A stretch of 64,000 nt of DNA, from contig CBDETC010000002.1 in the NCBI GenBank assembly GCA_965242845.1, positions 1,178,001-1,242,000 on the forward strand, given 5' to 3'. The position numbers and the translations under genes were made by a program. A model generated the notes under the pieces. It worked only from the letters and a program-made list of their open reading frames with translations, did no database searches and was not told the origin of the DNA. Origin of the DNA: RHLJ01 sp965242845 (GTDB lineage: Bacteria > Bacteroidota > Rhodothermia > Balneolales > Balneolaceae). Shown piece by piece: positions 25,134 to 34,441 of the stretch. Each line of letters starts with the position of its first letter. The first letter of the stretch is position 1.

Positions 25134-25550
25134 TCAGATATACCCCGAAAACACCTTGTCCAGTAGGTAAAGAAGCTGTTTATACTCTTCTTCTGAAAGA
25201 TTCTCCCATCCCTTTTCCCGGGAAGCATATACATGAGGTTTCGCCCTTTCTATTTCATTTCGTCCGGTCTCAGTTAATGAAATAATAAAGCGCCGGCCGT
25301 CTTCCGGGTCGTTGGTTCGTTCTACAAAGCTTTTCTGAACTAATAGATTAATAATCCTGGAGACGGTGTGCTTATCCTTGAAGCTATGATTAACCAATTC
25401 TGTTTGATGCCTGGGGCCATGCTCAAGCTTTGAAAGAAGCACCCATTGTTCCGGAGTTATATCAACTTCTGCGCTGTTAAAACGATTGATCAAATCCTGG
25501 CGGACTACTTTGTAGGTTCGATCTATGTAGATGCCGATTTCTTTTCTCAT
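25134..25550 (-). CDS. MarR-family transcriptional regulator
   Basis: A 138-residue winged-helix protein. Segments VDITPEQWVLLSKLEHG, QTELVNHSFKDKHTVSRIIN (recognition helix) and the wing RTNDPEDGRRFIISLTETGR are typical of MarR, which acts as a dimer on palindromes and often responds to phenolic ligands. It follows the cyclase-TPR gene with a one-base overlap, so the two form an operon. No palindrome is visible in front of that operon. The perfect palindrome before hpd is a possible distant target; hpd handles phenolic substrates, which fits but does not prove it. Confidence 0.9.
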   Translation of the reverse strand: MRKEIGIYIDRTYKVVRQDLINRFNSAEVDITPEQWVLLSKLEHGPRHQTELVNHSFKDKHTVSRIINLLVQKSFVERTNDPEDGRRFIISLTETGRNEIERAKPHVYASREKGWENLSEEEYKQLLYLLDKVFSGYI

Positions 25551-27502
25551 CAGGCAACTAAGGATTGATTGGGCAGTCCAATTTTTTCGAGAATAGCGAT
25601 GTAGCGGTCATCATGAGCAAATTTCGTAAACGCGGAAATAGAGTTTATAAACAATACAGCACCCATCTTATCATCAACGGCTTTATTTAAGTACTCAAAC
25701 ATCTGGTCTTCTTCATTCATGCTCGCATACACCACGGCAAAATCGAGTGACAGGTTTAGCTCAGGAGCTTCTTCTTGCCTTTTTTGGATTAGCTTGAGGT
25801 TTTCAGTTGCTCCTTCAAAGTCGCCCATTTGTGCTTTGATATACCCCAGTTGGGTACCCCCCACATTTTTTCCCTTAATTTTGCCAATGTATTTATCGGC
25901 GTATTTCAGCGCTTTATCAAACTCCTGCATTTCGGTATAGAGGAATGATTTTCCTTCATATGCCGCACGATGATTGGAATCCAATTCTATCACCTTATCA
26001 AAAAGCTCCAGGGCTTTATCATATTCTTTGACGAGAGTATACGCTCTCCCAAGATCTACCATGGACGGCAAGGAAAGCGGGGCTATTTTAACCGCGGCTT
26101 TTGCCTGAGTAAGCATTTTATCATACCTGCCAATAATCCGGTTATAAATAGCGAATGCTACTCGTGCCTCTTCATTTTCGGGCTCCAAAGTAATCGCCTT
26201 TCTAAAATTGGAGTCGGCTCCATCAAAATTCCAGTGATAGAATAAATTCACATAACCTAATGCTATATATGAATCTGCTCGAGTGCTGTTTAACTCGATG
26301 GATTTAAGGGCGTACTCTTCCGCTTTCGGAAATGCTTCATCCCCCTGCATGTGCCCAATGGTGCCTAAAAAGGTATAGGCGTTGGCTAATCCGGAATATG
26401 CTGCGGTGTATGTAGTACACTTATTGATTGCCTGCTCATAAAATTCAATGGCTTTACGGATGGATTCCGGATTTCGCTTATTCCAGTAAAACAAGCCTTG
26501 CAGGTAGGCATTATAAGCTACAATACTATCTGTTGAAGCCTCATAAAGCTTCTTCTCGGTATCAAAGGTGAAATTGGCCTCCAGTTTATCTGCTATCTTT
26601 TGGGCAATTTCATCCTGAACAGCAAAGATGTCTTTCATCTCCCGATCGAAGTTCTCTGACCATATATGAAACCCATCGTCGGTATTAATCAACTGGGCAG
26701 TCACTCTCACCCTTTCACCCGCAAGGCGAACACTTCCCTCTAACACCGTAGCTACATTCAACTCTTTTCCGATTTGGCGAATGTCTTTCTGAGTATTCTT
26801 GAATGCGAATACCGAGGTTCTGGACGCAACCTGTAAGCCATTCACCTTTACCAAAGAGTTGATAATCTCCTCGGTAATCCCGTCGCTGAAATACTCATTC
26901 TCAGGATTGGAGCTAAAGTTCGCAAATGGAAGAACCGCAACACTGTTTTTATTGCTACCGGTTAAGTCCCGGATGTGCTCATGGTTTGGAACCTTAACTC
27001 CATCATTGGCAATAGCAAAAATACTAACCGGGTTAAATACATTTTTCAGTTCATGCTCACCAAAAGCCTGAACTTTTATTCCCGGATGGTTTTTGATTTC
27101 GTCGAATACTTTTCCGGAAATCATCACTGAGCCCGGGATACCTAAGCCCTGAACTCGAGCTGCCACATTAACAGCGTCGCCATAAATTCCTTCATCGTCA
27201 TATACCACATCACCAATATGGATGCCGACCCTAAGCGGAACTTGTGGGTCCTTATCCAGCTCTTGCTGAATTTCTCTGGCTGAGTTTACCGCATCTAGTG
27301 CGCTGGCAAACATACTTAACGTACCATCCCCATAATACTGCATCACCTGGCCACGATATTTTAAAATTCTATCGTCAATGACCCGGCGCTGCCTATCCCT
27401 TAGTGTTTTTGCTTGCTGTTCATCTGCCTGCATCATGCGGGTATAACCCACCATGTCAGCAAACATGATAGCGGCTAGTAAACGAAAATTGTTATCAGCC
27501 AT
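25550..27502 (-). CDS. Class III nucleotide-cyclase-like domain with TolB-like and TPR domains
   Basis: 650 residues with no signal peptide. The N-terminal ~170 residues are a class III cyclase domain: metal ligands Asp16 (FADMVGY) and Asp59 (YGDGTLSMF), and Asn112/Arg116 in VNVAAR. The usual purine-selecting Lys before the second Asp is replaced (QYYGD, Gln55), and the usual Asp before YG is Gly105 (GIYGD), so the product is uncertain. Residues ~185-320 form a TolB-N/FlgO-like module (VAVLPFANFSSNPENEYFSDG). TPR units follow to the C-terminus. This arrangement is frequent in Bacteroidota and its signalling output is unknown. It is co-transcribed with marR. Confidence 0.88.
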   Translation of the reverse strand: MADNNFRLLAAIMFADMVGYTRMMQADEQQAKTLRDRQRRVIDDRILKYRGQVMQYYGDGTLSMFASALDAVNSAREIQQELDKDPQVPLRVGIHIGDVVYDDEGIYGDAVNVAARVQGLGIPGSVMISGKVFDEIKNHPGIKVQAFGEHELKNVFNPVSIFAIANDGVKVPNHEHIRDLTGSNKNSVAVLPFANFSSNPENEYFSDGITEEIINSLVKVNGLQVASRTSVFAFKNTQKDIRQIGKELNVATVLEGSVRLAGERVRVTAQLINTDDGFHIWSENFDREMKDIFAVQDEIAQKIADKLEANFTFDTEKKLYEASTDSIVAYNAYLQGLFYWNKRNPESIRKAIEFYEQAINKCTTYTAAYSGLANAYTFLGTIGHMQGDEAFPKAEEYALKSIELNSTRADSYIALGYVNLFYHWNFDGADSNFRKAITLEPENEEARVAFAIYNRIIGRYDKMLTQAKAAVKIAPLSLPSMVDLGRAYTLVKEYDKALELFDKVIELDSNHRAAYEGKSFLYTEMQEFDKALKYADKYIGKIKGKNVGGTQLGYIKAQMGDFEGATENLKLIQKRQEEAPELNLSLDFAVVYASMNEEDQMFEYLNKAVDDKMGAVLFINSISAFTKFAHDDRYIAILEKIGLPNQSLVA

Positions 27503-27567
27503 TTAGGTGGAACATGTAATACCAGTTGCCGAGAATATATCAATAATCGAGCCAGAGTTCTTCTCTG

Positions 27568-30500
27568 TCAGAAGAAAAAGCCTGCTCTTACTTCAAAGTA
27601 GTTGCCTTCAACCGATCGGCCCAGCGATGTGTTTAGAATAAAGGCGTCTAAAAGGTTAAACCAGACACCGCCACCATAGCCTTGATGCCATTTACCAGAA
27701 GACTCATTATCAGCCCAAACACGTCCGTTATCAAAGAAGGCTTTTACTCCAACTTTTCCGCCCAGTAAGTACTGATAAAAGTCGAACAGCTCGAATCTTA
27801 GCTCAGTATTATTGTACATAGAGCTTCGGCCGGAAAATCTGTTACCTCTAAAACCGCGAACTGACGTGGTTCCGCCAATGCCATTCGCTTCATAAAATGG
27901 AAAGGATCCAAAGTTATGAGCACCGGCTGTTCTGTTGGCTAATGTTAATTGAGGAGAGAGACTAATTGGAAAGTACATTCGAAGCTCTGACTTTAATCTG
28001 GTAAATGACTGGGGAGAATTGTGAATCCCAAGATTTAGATCAGCGCTAAGATCCAGTTTATAGCCTTGAGTAGGGTTTATGGCGTTGTCTATATCTGATA
28101 TCGATGCTTCGATAAAAGATGTATTGTACCATTGATCTTTGAACGTCTTGTTGGTAAACCCTAGTTCTGGCAGGCTTACCACATTGTCTTCATCTCTGTT
28201 ATCGTCTACTTGAGTAATGCTGAACGTATTACCGACCTTAACTAAGAGCGCCTCGTTTACATTGGTAGTCAAGCTGGGTGAAATAGTGTACCTGGTTAGC
28301 TTTGCCCGGTAGAAATTTTGTTCCCGATCCTGAAGTTCCGTTTCATTTCCCAGGCCAAAGAAGTTTCTGAAACTCTTCGGGAAAAGAAACGCCGATTCCA
28401 ATCCGAGATCCCAGTTTCCAACTCGCTCGTACCATGTGCCTGTATAAAGTAGATTGGCCGCCCCGGAAGTGGGAGCGTAATTAAATCGAAGGTAGTGAGT
28501 AACTGCAGGAAACTTCCTGTATCCATTGCGAAGAACCTTTGGACCTCCTCCTATGAACAAGCCTTCGTCATTATTGTAATTGAAGAAGTAACCGGGATAA
28601 TATCGGTTCCAGATAAAGTCTCGTTCGTAATCGTAGAAATTATCGATGGGGTTTTTAGCACGGTGTAAGCGAGCCCTTCGGGAAACATCGTAATTATTTC
28701 CGCTCTTGGTTTCAAAAATACCCAGAAGGCTTTTGCTCACTGTTTGATTCAGCGACTCGTCTTTATAGGAGTCTTCACCCGGACCTCCGGAGACCAGTAG
28801 CTTGATTCCGCTTCTTCTTGGTCCTGTAAAAATGAATTCATCATCCCCACCTAAACCATATAGTCGAAGTTCTCTGGTCTCACTCTTTTGAAAGGTGCGA
28901 TCGAAATATTTTTCCCTCAGATTCCCTTTACCTGAAAGCTTAAACACCTGTACCCTGGTCTGATTTCTATCGATAACCTCGATAACAAATCGCTCTCTTT
29001 TGTTACTGGCAGGGATGGAAATTACATCCGAAATCATTCCATAATAGGTTTCCGTCACTTTAACCAGATCATCACGCCGGGCTTTCAATCCATTTATTGT
29101 TTCCTGCCCCTGAACCTCAAATACTTCTTTGGGATAATTTCTGACAGCCTCTTCAATTATTTCATCCGTCAATGCCTGCTGCATCTCCCTGGCAATGCTC
29201 AGCCAATCCTCTTTGGTCATTTGGTTGGTGAATCGCCTGGTGAGAGGAAGTGAGTTGTAATTTAAACCTGTCAGGTTTCCGTAGGATTCTCCAAAATTCT
29301 GATACTGGAAGAAGGGCCCGAATTTGGCAATTGAAGGCCCAATTCCGTTCATATTCATAAATGCCACATCCCGGTCACGGGGAATAGGTCGATATATTTT
29401 TCCCTGTTTATCCTCAGGCTCAAAGGTTGCCCACCTCCATTGATCACTGTGACGATCCCAGTCCCCAATCAGCATATCTAACAGCCTGGAGCGAGCAAAT
29501 AACTCCTGATCAACTCGATGATCAATATCATTATCTACCTCCCGGATCATATCCCGATAGGCTACTACTTCTTCTGAAAATCCCACGCTGGCCACATCGC
29601 TCATATCTCCATCAGGTTTCTCTTCAAACAAAGCAAGTTGGCCTCCTATCTCTTCTGCATATTGCCCCAATTGCGGATCATTTGGCACATAGTAAATTTT
29701 GGGATTGGTATGATATACACCCACTGTACTTGCCAGAGTAGGCACAACCAGCGCGGCATAAGGATTTAATATCGAGAACTGATCCTGAGCTAAATCAAGG
29801 GCAAAAGTCTTTCTCAGATTTTCATCCCAAACTTTTCCTGCCTGTTTATCTACAGATCTTAGTACATATTCCCTTCCGTCAGCGGCTTCAAGGTGAAGAG
29901 TATTGGACTGGCCCTTACCTCCCATTCTCACCAGTTCAAGCCCTCCTTTTATTTCTGTTACATCAAATACCGGGTACTCTGACTCAATGGACCAAAGCTC
30001 TCGATTATGACTACCAGCTATAGCCCTAAAAGCATTACCTCTTTCATCGTACTTCTTATTTGGCGCGATTACAATAGTGCTATCCGTATAGTCAAAGTTG
30101 GGTAGCTCATCTTCTTCTTTTCCCTGTAGTGGATCTGAACTCGGAGGCTCTAATTCGGTTCTGTAAAGCAGCCTTCCATTTGATCCATCTCCAATTGGGG
30201 CCCAGGCCTCCATCCATACTGATCCATCACCATAATAATTAACCGTCATGAAGCCATGCCCTTCATACGTAAACTCTGCTTCTCGACCTTTGGCTACATA
30301 GCTTTTTTTGGAGCCTGAACCTGACACTAAATAGTGTTGAGTTTCTCTAAGACCGCTCTTCTCAAAATATTGAAGACTGTGAGAGTGCCCGGAAGCATAA
30401 ATGAGATGATCAGACAGCAAAAACATCTCTTGCAGCGTATTTGAGAGCTCCTTGTATTTGAAGTGAGGTACATCTTGTTCAAGGCCAAACGCTCTTCGAT

Positions 30501-31302
30501 AAAAAGCATATAAACTCCCAAAAATAGGTGGCTTTAAGTGCACAGAGGGATGTAAATAACCCCCATGATTATCCTGAGTAATTAATGGGTGGTGACCGAC
30601 AAATAGTAAATAGTCTTTTTCTCTTTTTTTAAGGATATCCCTTAGCTCTATAAGAAAATCGCCACCATCAGCAAGATCATAGTCTCCAGTATCACCATAA
30701 GGTTTACTATGCTTATGAAGCCACCATTGTGTATCCAGGATAATTAATCGAATGTCGTCATTTAGCCTTGGGTCTTCATCGTCATCCAGAAGTTCCAGAT
30801 CCACTGGCCCCGGATATCCATTATCTGGCAGGAAGGTATTTCCTCTATCTAAATACGATTCAACATACTGTTCTTGTCTCCGTACCGCTTCTAAGCCATC
30901 CCTTTCGCCATTTGCCCAGTCATGGTTCCCCGGTATAAACACTATCCTTCCTTTAAAATCTTTTACGGCATCCAGTTGCTCATTAATTCTGGATTCAGCT
31001 TTAGCCCGGCCAGGGTGAAGAGAATCCGGCAGGCCGCTTGTATAAATGTTGTCCCCTAAAAAGACAGCTGCACTCCGCTCGCTGGATTCAGAAAGAAATT
31101 GCTGTAGAAGTTTTAATGAAGGCTCCTGTGGTTCTATTGATGGTGCCCCAACATCTCCGATCAAAAAAACCTTATAAATAAGTTCTTCCTCTTCTGGAGG
31201 GTTAATGCTTTCCCATTGTTCTTTATCCGAATCAATGAATAATTCAGACCCTGAACAGGAAATAAAAAAAAGGGCAAACAAAGCCAGCAGAAATCGCGTC
31301 AT
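27568..31302 (-). CDS. Giant lipoprotein: purple-acid-phosphatase-like domain, kinase-like middle and outer-membrane beta-barrel
   Basis: 1244 residues, lipobox FFISC. Residues ~45-340 show the phosphatase motifs GDVG, GDNIY, GNHDW, GHHP and GHSH, the purple-acid-phosphatase version of the metallophosphatase fold (two metals, phosphate ester hydrolysis). The middle (~450-870) has EYVLRSVDK near residue 481, then IGDWDRHSDQWRW near 616 and IPRDRDVAF near 642, a layout like the Lys, DRH and metal-binding Asp of Fam20/CotH-type kinases. The last ~350 residues read as a BamA/Omp85-type barrel with VRGFRGNRFSG and a C-terminal aromatic residue. It should sit in the outer membrane. The kinase reading is inference; the phosphatase and barrel are well supported. 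Confidence 0.85.
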   Translation of the reverse strand: MTRFLLALFALFFISCSGSELFIDSDKEQWESINPPEEEELIYKVFLIGDVGAPSIEPQEPSLKLLQQFLSESSERSAAVFLGDNIYTSGLPDSLHPGRAKAESRINEQLDAVKDFKGRIVFIPGNHDWANGERDGLEAVRRQEQYVESYLDRGNTFLPDNGYPGPVDLELLDDDEDPRLNDDIRLIILDTQWWLHKHSKPYGDTGDYDLADGGDFLIELRDILKKREKDYLLFVGHHPLITQDNHGGYLHPSVHLKPPIFGSLYAFYRRAFGLEQDVPHFKYKELSNTLQEMFLLSDHLIYASGHSHSLQYFEKSGLRETQHYLVSGSGSKKSYVAKGREAEFTYEGHGFMTVNYYGDGSVWMEAWAPIGDGSNGRLLYRTELEPPSSDPLQGKEEDELPNFDYTDSTIVIAPNKKYDERGNAFRAIAGSHNRELWSIESEYPVFDVTEIKGGLELVRMGGKGQSNTLHLEAADGREYVLRSVDKQAGKVWDENLRKTFALDLAQDQFSILNPYAALVVPTLASTVGVYHTNPKIYYVPNDPQLGQYAEEIGGQLALFEEKPDGDMSDVASVGFSEEVVAYRDMIREVDNDIDHRVDQELFARSRLLDMLIGDWDRHSDQWRWATFEPEDKQGKIYRPIPRDRDVAFMNMNGIGPSIAKFGPFFQYQNFGESYGNLTGLNYNSLPLTRRFTNQMTKEDWLSIAREMQQALTDEIIEEAVRNYPKEVFEVQGQETINGLKARRDDLVKVTETYYGMISDVISIPASNKRERFVIEVIDRNQTRVQVFKLSGKGNLREKYFDRTFQKSETRELRLYGLGGDDEFIFTGPRRSGIKLLVSGGPGEDSYKDESLNQTVSKSLLGIFETKSGNNYDVSRRARLHRAKNPIDNFYDYERDFIWNRYYPGYFFNYNNDEGLFIGGGPKVLRNGYRKFPAVTHYLRFNYAPTSGAANLLYTGTWYERVGNWDLGLESAFLFPKSFRNFFGLGNETELQDREQNFYRAKLTRYTISPSLTTNVNEALLVKVGNTFSITQVDDNRDEDNVVSLPELGFTNKTFKDQWYNTSFIEASISDIDNAINPTQGYKLDLSADLNLGIHNSPQSFTRLKSELRMYFPISLSPQLTLANRTAGAHNFGSFPFYEANGIGGTTSVRGFRGNRFSGRSSMYNNTELRFELFDFYQYLLGGKVGVKAFFDNGRVWADNESSGKWHQGYGGGVWFNLLDAFILNTSLGRSVEGNYFEVRAGFFF

Positions 31303-31393
31303 TCGTCTTGGTTCGATATAGAGCAGCTAGAATGTAGCTATTCAGGAAAAGAAAACTAAAATAAGAGTGAGAAAAGTGAGGTGGGCTGAAATG

Positions 31394-31413
31394 AAAAAAG
31401 CCCTGGTTGGGCT
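31394..31413 (-). terminator. Minus-strand hairpin plus U-run in the leader of the phosphatase/barrel gene
   Basis: Read on the minus strand, AGCCC pairs with GGGCT around AACCA and is followed by six T. It lies about 90 bases upstream of the minus-strand start at 31302, with no gene for it to end. It may be an attenuator or the end of a small RNA. Confidence 0.4.
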
Positions 31414-31490
31414 CTGATTTTTGAATAACTAGAACTAATATACGGTAGAGATGGACCCTCGACCAAATGTTTTTTGTTTTGTATAACTAA

Positions 31491-31514
31491 TGATAATTAA
31501 TGTGTAATTAATCA
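31491..31514. promoter_or_regulatory. AT-rich inverted repeat upstream of the excisionase-like gene
   Basis: TGATAATTA (31491-31499) and TAATTAATCA (31505-31514) form an inverted repeat with one extra base, about 40 bases before the ATG at 31553. It may be an operator for autoregulation. Confidence 0.35.
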
Positions 31515-31552
31515 CTATTATATTGTTTGTAAAGATAATTATTAATCATTGA

Positions 31553-31966
31553 ATGATGCCAAAGAAAATAGGCTCTTTAACCCTTTATTCCATCGATGAC
31601 CTTCATGAAATGCTTGGCATCTCAAAATTAACCCTTCGGGCTTACCTAAGAGAAGGAAAAATACGAGCGCGTAAATTAGGTGTAAGCTGGTATGTAACTG
31701 AGGATGCAATCCGCGAGTACTTTGAAACCCCACAAGTACCCATCCCTGCTCCTGTAAAAGAATCTGGGGTTAGGTATATCGTGCAAGGTGTAAACGACCT
31801 CGTTAGTGAAACGGAAGAATGTGAAAATGCAGACGAGGTTTTGGAAGTATTAAACGAACAGGCGATTATTAGTTTGTTCCAGATAAAAGTTGTTAGTCGA
31901 CAAACAAACGAAATTATTGAAGTAGTAACAGCCAGAGATTTTATTGAACGCCATGCTAAATCTTGA
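31553..31966 (+). CDS. Excisionase/MerR-like helix-turn-helix protein
   Basis: A 137-residue cytoplasmic protein. Residues ~10-60 (LYSIDDLHEMLGISKLTLR, then REGKIRARKLGVSWYVTED) match the HTH_17/excisionase fold, a winged helix used by small DNA-binding proteins. The C-terminal half (YIVQGVNDLVSETEECENA onward) is acidic and unrecognised. No integrase is present, so excision is unlikely and a transcription role is more probable. The next gene's ATG lies inside its 3' end, so the two are translationally linked. Confidence 0.8.
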   Translation: MMPKKIGSLTLYSIDDLHEMLGISKLTLRAYLREGKIRARKLGVSWYVTEDAIREYFETPQVPIPAPVKESGVRYIVQGVNDLVSETEECENADEVLEVLNEQAIISLFQIKVVSRQTNEIIEVVTARDFIERHAKS

Positions 31967-32237
31967 AGACACAAAATTGGAAACCTATTCCTTCAACGAC
32001 GACGGAAAAGATGAATTCTATATACTCATAGACGCTCGTAAAAACCCTGAAGGAATTAATCTTGCAAAACTAGCCATGGCAGATCCCCGGCACTTTGATG
32101 CTGTATTAAACGAAATGGGTTGTCTTCTTATGCTGGGTGAAGACGAGATCAAGGAGCTTTCGGCCAGAGGAGCATTAGATGTGGAAAACCTTCATGAGTC
32201 CCTCTTTAATTTGGCGAAAAATGAGGGCGTCATTTAA
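31953..32237 (+). CDS. Small acidic protein of unknown function
   Basis: 94 residues from ATG 31953, overlapping the HTH gene by 14 bases; a TTG nine bases earlier is a less likely start. The sequence (MLNLEDTKLETYSFNDDGK, FYILIDARKNPEGINLAKL, LLMLGEDEIKELSARG) is acidic, mostly alpha/beta in character, with no membrane segment. I do not recognise the family. The overlap suggests a partner for the HTH protein. It ends a few bases from the convergent Nudix gene. Confidence 0.7.
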   Translation: MLNLEDTKLETYSFNDDGKDEFYILIDARKNPEGINLAKLAMADPRHFDAVLNEMGCLLMLGEDEIKELSARGALDVENLHESLFNLAKNEGVI

Positions 32238-32785
32238 GTTGACTTCCAATGATTCCATGCTCTGAGTAAACAAATCACGGTCTTTCCATCGTTGATTTCA
32301 CCAGAGTGAACCATCTTTACCGCTTCTTCAAAAGGGATGCGCTCACTAAGTACAAACTCGTCCTCATCGGTTTCCTGATTAGTAATTGACAAATCATGGG
32401 CAAGATAGATATGAATGACTTCATCTGAATAACCGATACCAGGATAAAAATGCCCCACATATTCTAGTTCGCCGGCCTCAAGACCCGCTTCCTCTTTTAA
32501 TTCTCGAGCTGCTGTTACATCCTGTGGTTCTCCCGAATCAATTTTTCCTGCAGGTACTTCCCAGAAAATCTGGCTCACAGGATAGCGAAATTGCTTGATC
32601 AGCATGATGTCTCCGTTTTCGAAAACAGGCACTACTGCACAAGCGCCGGGATGTTTAATCCATTCACGAGAGCCGATTTCACCATTAGGAAGCCTGGCCT
32701 CATCATAAAAAACATGCAAAAGTTTACCATTGAATACTTCCTTAGAAGAAAGTTTATTTTCTACCAGCGACTTAGAATCTTTCAT
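32234..32785 (-). CDS. Nudix hydrolase, ADP-ribose pyrophosphatase type
   Basis: A 183-residue cytoplasmic enzyme. The complete Nudix box is visible: G(5x)E(7x)REL(x)EEAGL, from GKIDSGE to EEAGL. The N-terminal ADEGSREW-like part (NGEIGSREWIKHPGA) and the downstream FYPGIGYSDEVIHIYLA fit the ADP-ribose/nucleoside-diphosphate-sugar branch, which hydrolyses the pyrophosphate with Mg. Length is normal for that group. The 3' end meets the convergent small-protein gene with a four-base overlap. The exact substrate cannot be fixed from sequence. Confidence 0.88.
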   Translation of the reverse strand: MKDSKSLVENKLSSKEVFNGKLLHVFYDEARLPNGEIGSREWIKHPGACAVVPVFENGDIMLIKQFRYPVSQIFWEVPAGKIDSGEPQDVTAARELKEEAGLEAGELEYVGHFYPGIGYSDEVIHIYLAHDLSITNQETDEDEFVLSERIPFEEAVKMVHSGEINDGKTVICLLRAWNHWKST

Positions 32786-32839
32786 AGTGGCTTTATCGTG
32801 AGATTGGCTTTAACTTTGCGCTAAAGAAAGGGAATTAAC

Positions 32840-33433
32840 TTGGCAATTTCTAAGAACATTGATGGCAAAACCGTAGAGGTTTCCGGAAAGGTACTCACCT
32901 TCTCCAACATCATTTCTTTTTCCCGATTCTTTGTCGCCTTCCCGGTAGTTATTCTTCATTACTATAATGATCTAAACTACAATGGCTGGATCATTGGGCT
33001 TATTCTTTACGCTATTATCTCCGATTATCTGGACGGACTGGTAGCGCGAAAAACGAATACCATTTCTGAAGTAGGTAAGGTAATTGACCCTATTTCAGAT
33101 AAAATCTGTGCCGCTATTTTATTCATCTATACAGTATGGCTGGGATGGGTGCCCCTTTGGTTCCTTCTTATTAATGTAGTAAGAGACTCTTTGATTATGG
33201 TTGGCTCATCCTTTATCAAAGTGAAATATGGAAAAGTGGCCATGTCTACTCTGACAGGAAAGATCTATGTGAACATTCTGGCTCTATACTGGCTTTCTGT
33301 GTTCTTTTTTAGAGATGCCACAATCGCTCACGAATACCTGTTATATATCTCTACCGTAGTAATGGTTATCTCCTTTTTTGCGTACCTTTTGAGGTATCGT
33401 GCCATTATGAAGGGCGACGCTGATTTTAATTAA
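32840..33433 (+). CDS. CDP-alcohol phosphatidyltransferase
   Basis: A 197-residue integral membrane protein starting at TTG 32840 (no better ATG nearby). The family signature is complete: DYLDG, then AR, eight residues, G, three residues, D, three residues, D (DGLVARKTN to IDPISD). These Asp residues bind Mg and the CDP-alcohol. Five to six hydrophobic stretches are present. The reaction is transfer of a phosphatidyl group to an alcohol; glycerol-3-phosphate (PgsA-like) is most likely but not proven. It is followed eight bases later by ftsY, in the same direction. Confidence 0.85.
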   Translation: MAISKNIDGKTVEVSGKVLTFSNIISFSRFFVAFPVVILHYYNDLNYNGWIIGLILYAIISDYLDGLVARKTNTISEVGKVIDPISDKICAAILFIYTVWLGWVPLWFLLINVVRDSLIMVGSSFIKVKYGKVAMSTLTGKIYVNILALYWLSVFFFRDATIAHEYLLYISTVVMVISFFAYLLRYRAIMKGDADFN

Positions 33434-33441
33434 GACACTAC

Positions 33442-34395
33442 ATGGGATTTTTAGAAAAACTAGGCATCAAGAAAAAAGAAACCCTTGAACAAGGGGTAGA
33501 AAAAAGTCGCGCCGGTATTTTAAACAAGCTTGGAAAAGCTCTTGCAGGAAAAGATACCGTTGATGACGAGATACTTGATGAACTAGAAGAGATATTGATT
33601 ACCTCGGATGTTGGAGTAAAAACCACCATCGAGATCATAAAAAGAATTGAGAAGCGAGTCGCCCGGGATAAATATGTAAACCAGGGCGAACTACAGAAAA
33701 TGTTGAGAGAAGAAATAGTGGCCCTTCTCCAGGAGAACCCCACTGAAAAACCCGCGGAATTCGATGCAGAGTTTCCATCCACACCGCACATTGTTCTGGT
33801 AGTTGGGGTAAATGGTGTGGGAAAGACCACAACCATTGGTAAACTCTCTTATATGTATAAAACCGCGGGCAAGAATGTACTGCTGGGAGCTGCTGATACT
33901 TTTAGAGCCGCCGCAGTAGATCAGCTCAAAATTTGGAGCGAGCGAGCAGATGTTCCCATTATTGAACAAGGCCAGGATGCCGACCCTGCAGCTGTCGCTT
34001 TTGATACTGCTTCTGCTGCTAAGGCCCGTGGAGCAGATATCGCTCTAATTGATACTGCAGGAAGGCTTCATAACAAAAAAGCCCTGATGGACGAGCTCTC
34101 CAAAATCAAGCGGGTAATGAGTAAGGTGATTGATGACGCTCCTCATGAAGTGATTTTGGTACTGGATGCCTCTACCGGGCAAAACGCGATGCAGCAAGCC
34201 AAGGCTTTTACAGAGGCTGTAGATATAACTGGTCTGGCATTAACCAAACTGGATGGTACTGCCAAGGGCGGAATTGTCATTGGCATCTCTCATGAATTAA
34301 ATGTACCTGTTAAGTATATAGGTCTTGGAGAAAAAATCGAGGACTTACAGGTATTCGATAAAGCGGATTTTGTGAACGCCTTATTTGGGGAATAA
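33442..34395 (+). CDS. ftsY: Signal recognition particle receptor FtsY
   Basis: A 317-residue GTPase that docks ribosome-SRP complexes at the inner membrane. Short N domain (~1-100), then the NG core: P-loop GVNGVGKTTT, DTFRAAAVDQL, DTAGRLHNKKALMDEL, TKLDGTAKGG and GLGEKIEDLQVF. It lacks the long acidic N-terminal extension of the E. coli protein, as is usual outside the gammaproteobacteria. It is downstream of and close to the phosphatidyltransferase gene, so a shared transcript is likely. Confidence 0.97.
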   Translation: MGFLEKLGIKKKETLEQGVEKSRAGILNKLGKALAGKDTVDDEILDELEEILITSDVGVKTTIEIIKRIEKRVARDKYVNQGELQKMLREEIVALLQENPTEKPAEFDAEFPSTPHIVLVVGVNGVGKTTTIGKLSYMYKTAGKNVLLGAADTFRAAAVDQLKIWSERADVPIIEQGQDADPAAVAFDTASAAKARGADIALIDTAGRLHNKKALMDELSKIKRVMSKVIDDAPHEVILVLDASTGQNAMQQAKAFTEAVDITGLALTKLDGTAKGGIVIGISHELNVPVKYIGLGEKIEDLQVFDKADFVNALFGE

Positions 34396-34428
34396 AAAAC
34401 CCCGTCCCAACTTTAGTCAGGACAGGGT
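34394..34428 (-). terminator. Intrinsic terminator, strongest on the minus strand
   Basis: ACCCCGTCC (34399-34407) pairs with GGACAGGGT (34420-34428) with one mismatch. On the minus strand it is followed by six T, so it fits termination of the small gene at 34442-34582. It may also serve ftsY from the other side. Confidence 0.7.
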
Positions 34429-34441
34429 CTTTAGTTAAAAT

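Noticed and set aside
31553..31966. Excisionase-like protein as a sign of a mobile element
   Set aside because: No integrase, attachment-site repeats or other mobile genes are near; the fold is widely used by ordinary regulators.
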